DNA from: an uncultured Clostridium sp.
GTDB lineage: Bacteria > Bacillota > Clostridia > Christensenellales > CAG-138
Reading direction: 5' to 3'
DNA: 32,244 nucleotides
Assembly: GCA_900542285.1 (NCBI GenBank)
Contig: UQNF01000018.1
Coordinates: 1 to 32,244 of the forward strand
Every line of letters starts with the position of its first letter. Within the stretch, counting starts at the first letter, position 1. Shown one piece after another: positions 31,603-32,244 of this stretch. A program made the translations under genes and the position numbers. The notes under the pieces were generated by a model that did no database searches, was not told where the DNA came from, and saw nothing but the letters and a program-made list of their open reading frames with translations.

Positions 31603-31998
31603 CTATGCAAGCTTGGAGAGCTTGTCATCGATTTTAGCCATGAATCTTTCGTTCGAAATAATGAACCTTTCGTGTCTGCCCTCACCAACGAGTTCGAAAT
31701 CGTCATAGACCCTGACGGAAAATACCAGTCTTTTCCTGTCAATCTCAATAAGCTCACTTTCACAGCGAATGTGTGCGCCGATGGGGGAGGCAGCAAGGTG
31801 TCTGATATCGACTAATGTTCCAACCGTTCCAAATCCATCATCCAAATAAGGCCTAACGCTTTCCTCGCATGTGTATTCTACAAACGCGATCAATGACGGC
31901 GTTGCATATACGGGAAGCTGTCCGCTGAGCATATGCTCAGCAGTGGTTTCGGTGGTAACAATGGTGGTCTTGCATGATTTAAGTCCAACCTCTATCAT
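31603..31998 (-). CDS. Thioesterase, FlK (fluoroacetyl-CoA thioesterase)-like hot-dog protein
   Basis: 131 residues, a single hot-dog fold. The catalytic set of the FlK group is in place: Thr in YATPSLIAFVEYTCEES (about residue 33), Glu in the same helix (about 41), and His in VGTLVDIRHLAASPIG (about 67), followed by GEGRHERFII. Members hydrolyse small acyl-CoA thioesters; most Clostridial ones act on unknown substrates, and fluoroacetate is not implied. AAAGGAG lies upstream of ATG 31998. Confidence 0.88.
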   Translation of the reverse strand: MIEVGLKSCKTTIVTTETTAEHMLSGQLPVYATPSLIAFVEYTCEESVRPYLDDGFGTVGTLVDIRHLAASPIGAHIRCESELIEIDRKRLVFSVRVYDDFELVGEGRHERFIISNERFMAKIDDKLSKLA

Positions 31999-32032
31999 AA
32001 GCTATTCTCCTTTTGCCCACATTCTCGATTAC

Positions 32033-32061
32033 ATTATACCATCAGGCGGCTGACAGCGCAA
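32033..32061 (-). promoter_or_regulatory. Thioesterase gene promoter
   Basis: Minus strand TTGCGC (32061-32056), 17 bases, TATAAT (32038-32033) with an extended TGG. Confidence 0.7.
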
Positions 32062-32176
32062 TAGCTCTGCAGCATTTGCGAAAAGTTGTCCATTACGATC
32101 GGCATCATTCTGAGATTAGGGTTTGTTGAGGTACAATACATGGGTAACAAATAAGGAGCAAGAGAAGGTCCTCCTG

Positions 32177-32185
32177 TGGTATAAT
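32177..32185 (+). promoter_or_regulatory. Extended -10 promoter near the window end
   Basis: TGGTATAAT at 32177-32185; the -35 position is not recognisable. It precedes a gene start at 32224. Confidence 0.45.
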
Positions 32186-32223
32186 TGAGTTGCGCCAACA
32201 ATCATAGAAAGGAGAACCAACTC

Positions 32224-32244
32224 TTGCGCAAGAATAATACCACA
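32224..32244 (+). CDS. First codons of a gene continuing beyond the window
   Basis: AAAGGAGA (32208-32215) is 8 bases before TTG 32224, followed by CGC AAG AAT AAT ACC ACA (MRKNNTT). A start of this type is reminiscent of some insertion-sequence transposases, but seven codons are far too few to identify it. Confidence 0.3.

Noticed and set aside
1..32244. CRISPR array, prophage or restriction-modification genes
   Set aside because: No regularly spaced repeats, phage structural genes, methylase motifs or integrase genes were seen.

Overview
The window reads as a chromosomal segment of an endospore-forming member of the Bacillota, most likely class Clostridia. The support is a gerA/gerB/gerC germinant-receptor operon, two alpha/beta-type small acid-soluble spore proteins, a PdaB-like deacetylase, a DacF-type gene next to deoB, strong AGGAGG ribosome binding sites, sigma-A promoters with 17-base spacers, and Bacillota gene orders (scpA-scpB; Asp23-fakA-recG). 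An uncultured intestinal lineage is a guess from the MalT-like LuxR regulator, DUF2442 and DUF3137 content. The species cannot be named from the sequence.

Layout. 1-629: 3' end of a phosphohexomutase-like gene. 630-6650: accessory-looking block with a decayed reading frame (932-1374), a large MalT/LuxR-type regulator broken by one in-frame amber codon (1482-3962), then an apparently intact cassette of DUF2442 protein, lipoprotein, DUF3137 membrane protein and a two-helix peptide. 6883-9612: trmL, a KDPG-type aldolase, glyA and tRNA-Tyr. 9786-14887: PdaB-like polysaccharide deacetylase (minus) and a germinant-receptor operon gerA-gerB-gerC followed by an overlapping 59-codon two-helix peptide. 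14971-18650 (minus): rpsU, a two-OB-fold SSB, a DUF4956/VTC polyphosphate polymerase pair and an M19 dipeptidase. 19017-21677 (minus): an anchored protein of unknown role whose 5' end is out of frame, then rpmB-glyS. 21885-30688 (plus): tRNA-Arg, deoB, a DacF-like protein without its catalytic residues, an M50 protease, scpA, scpB, an Asp23 protein, fakA and recG. 30910-31371: two tandem SASP genes. 31603-31998: an FlK-like thioesterase (minus). 32177-32244: promoter and first codons of a gene leaving the window.

How the genes work together. Much of the window serves translation and one-carbon metabolism (glyA, glyS, rpmB, rpsU, trmL, two tRNAs), chromosome upkeep (scpA, scpB, recG, ssb) and the spore cycle (ger operon, SASPs, PdaB-like enzyme, DacF-like protein).

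Most interesting points: (1) the DacF-like protein has lost all three penicillin-binding motifs while its fold and gene neighbourhood persist; (2) the 59-residue two-helix peptide was too short for ordinary ORF calling and fits the small fourth subunits reported for some germinant receptors; (3) the broken regulator sits upstream of a still-open cassette; (4) the anchored protein at 19017 is restored to a normal start by one extra A in a short homopolymer.
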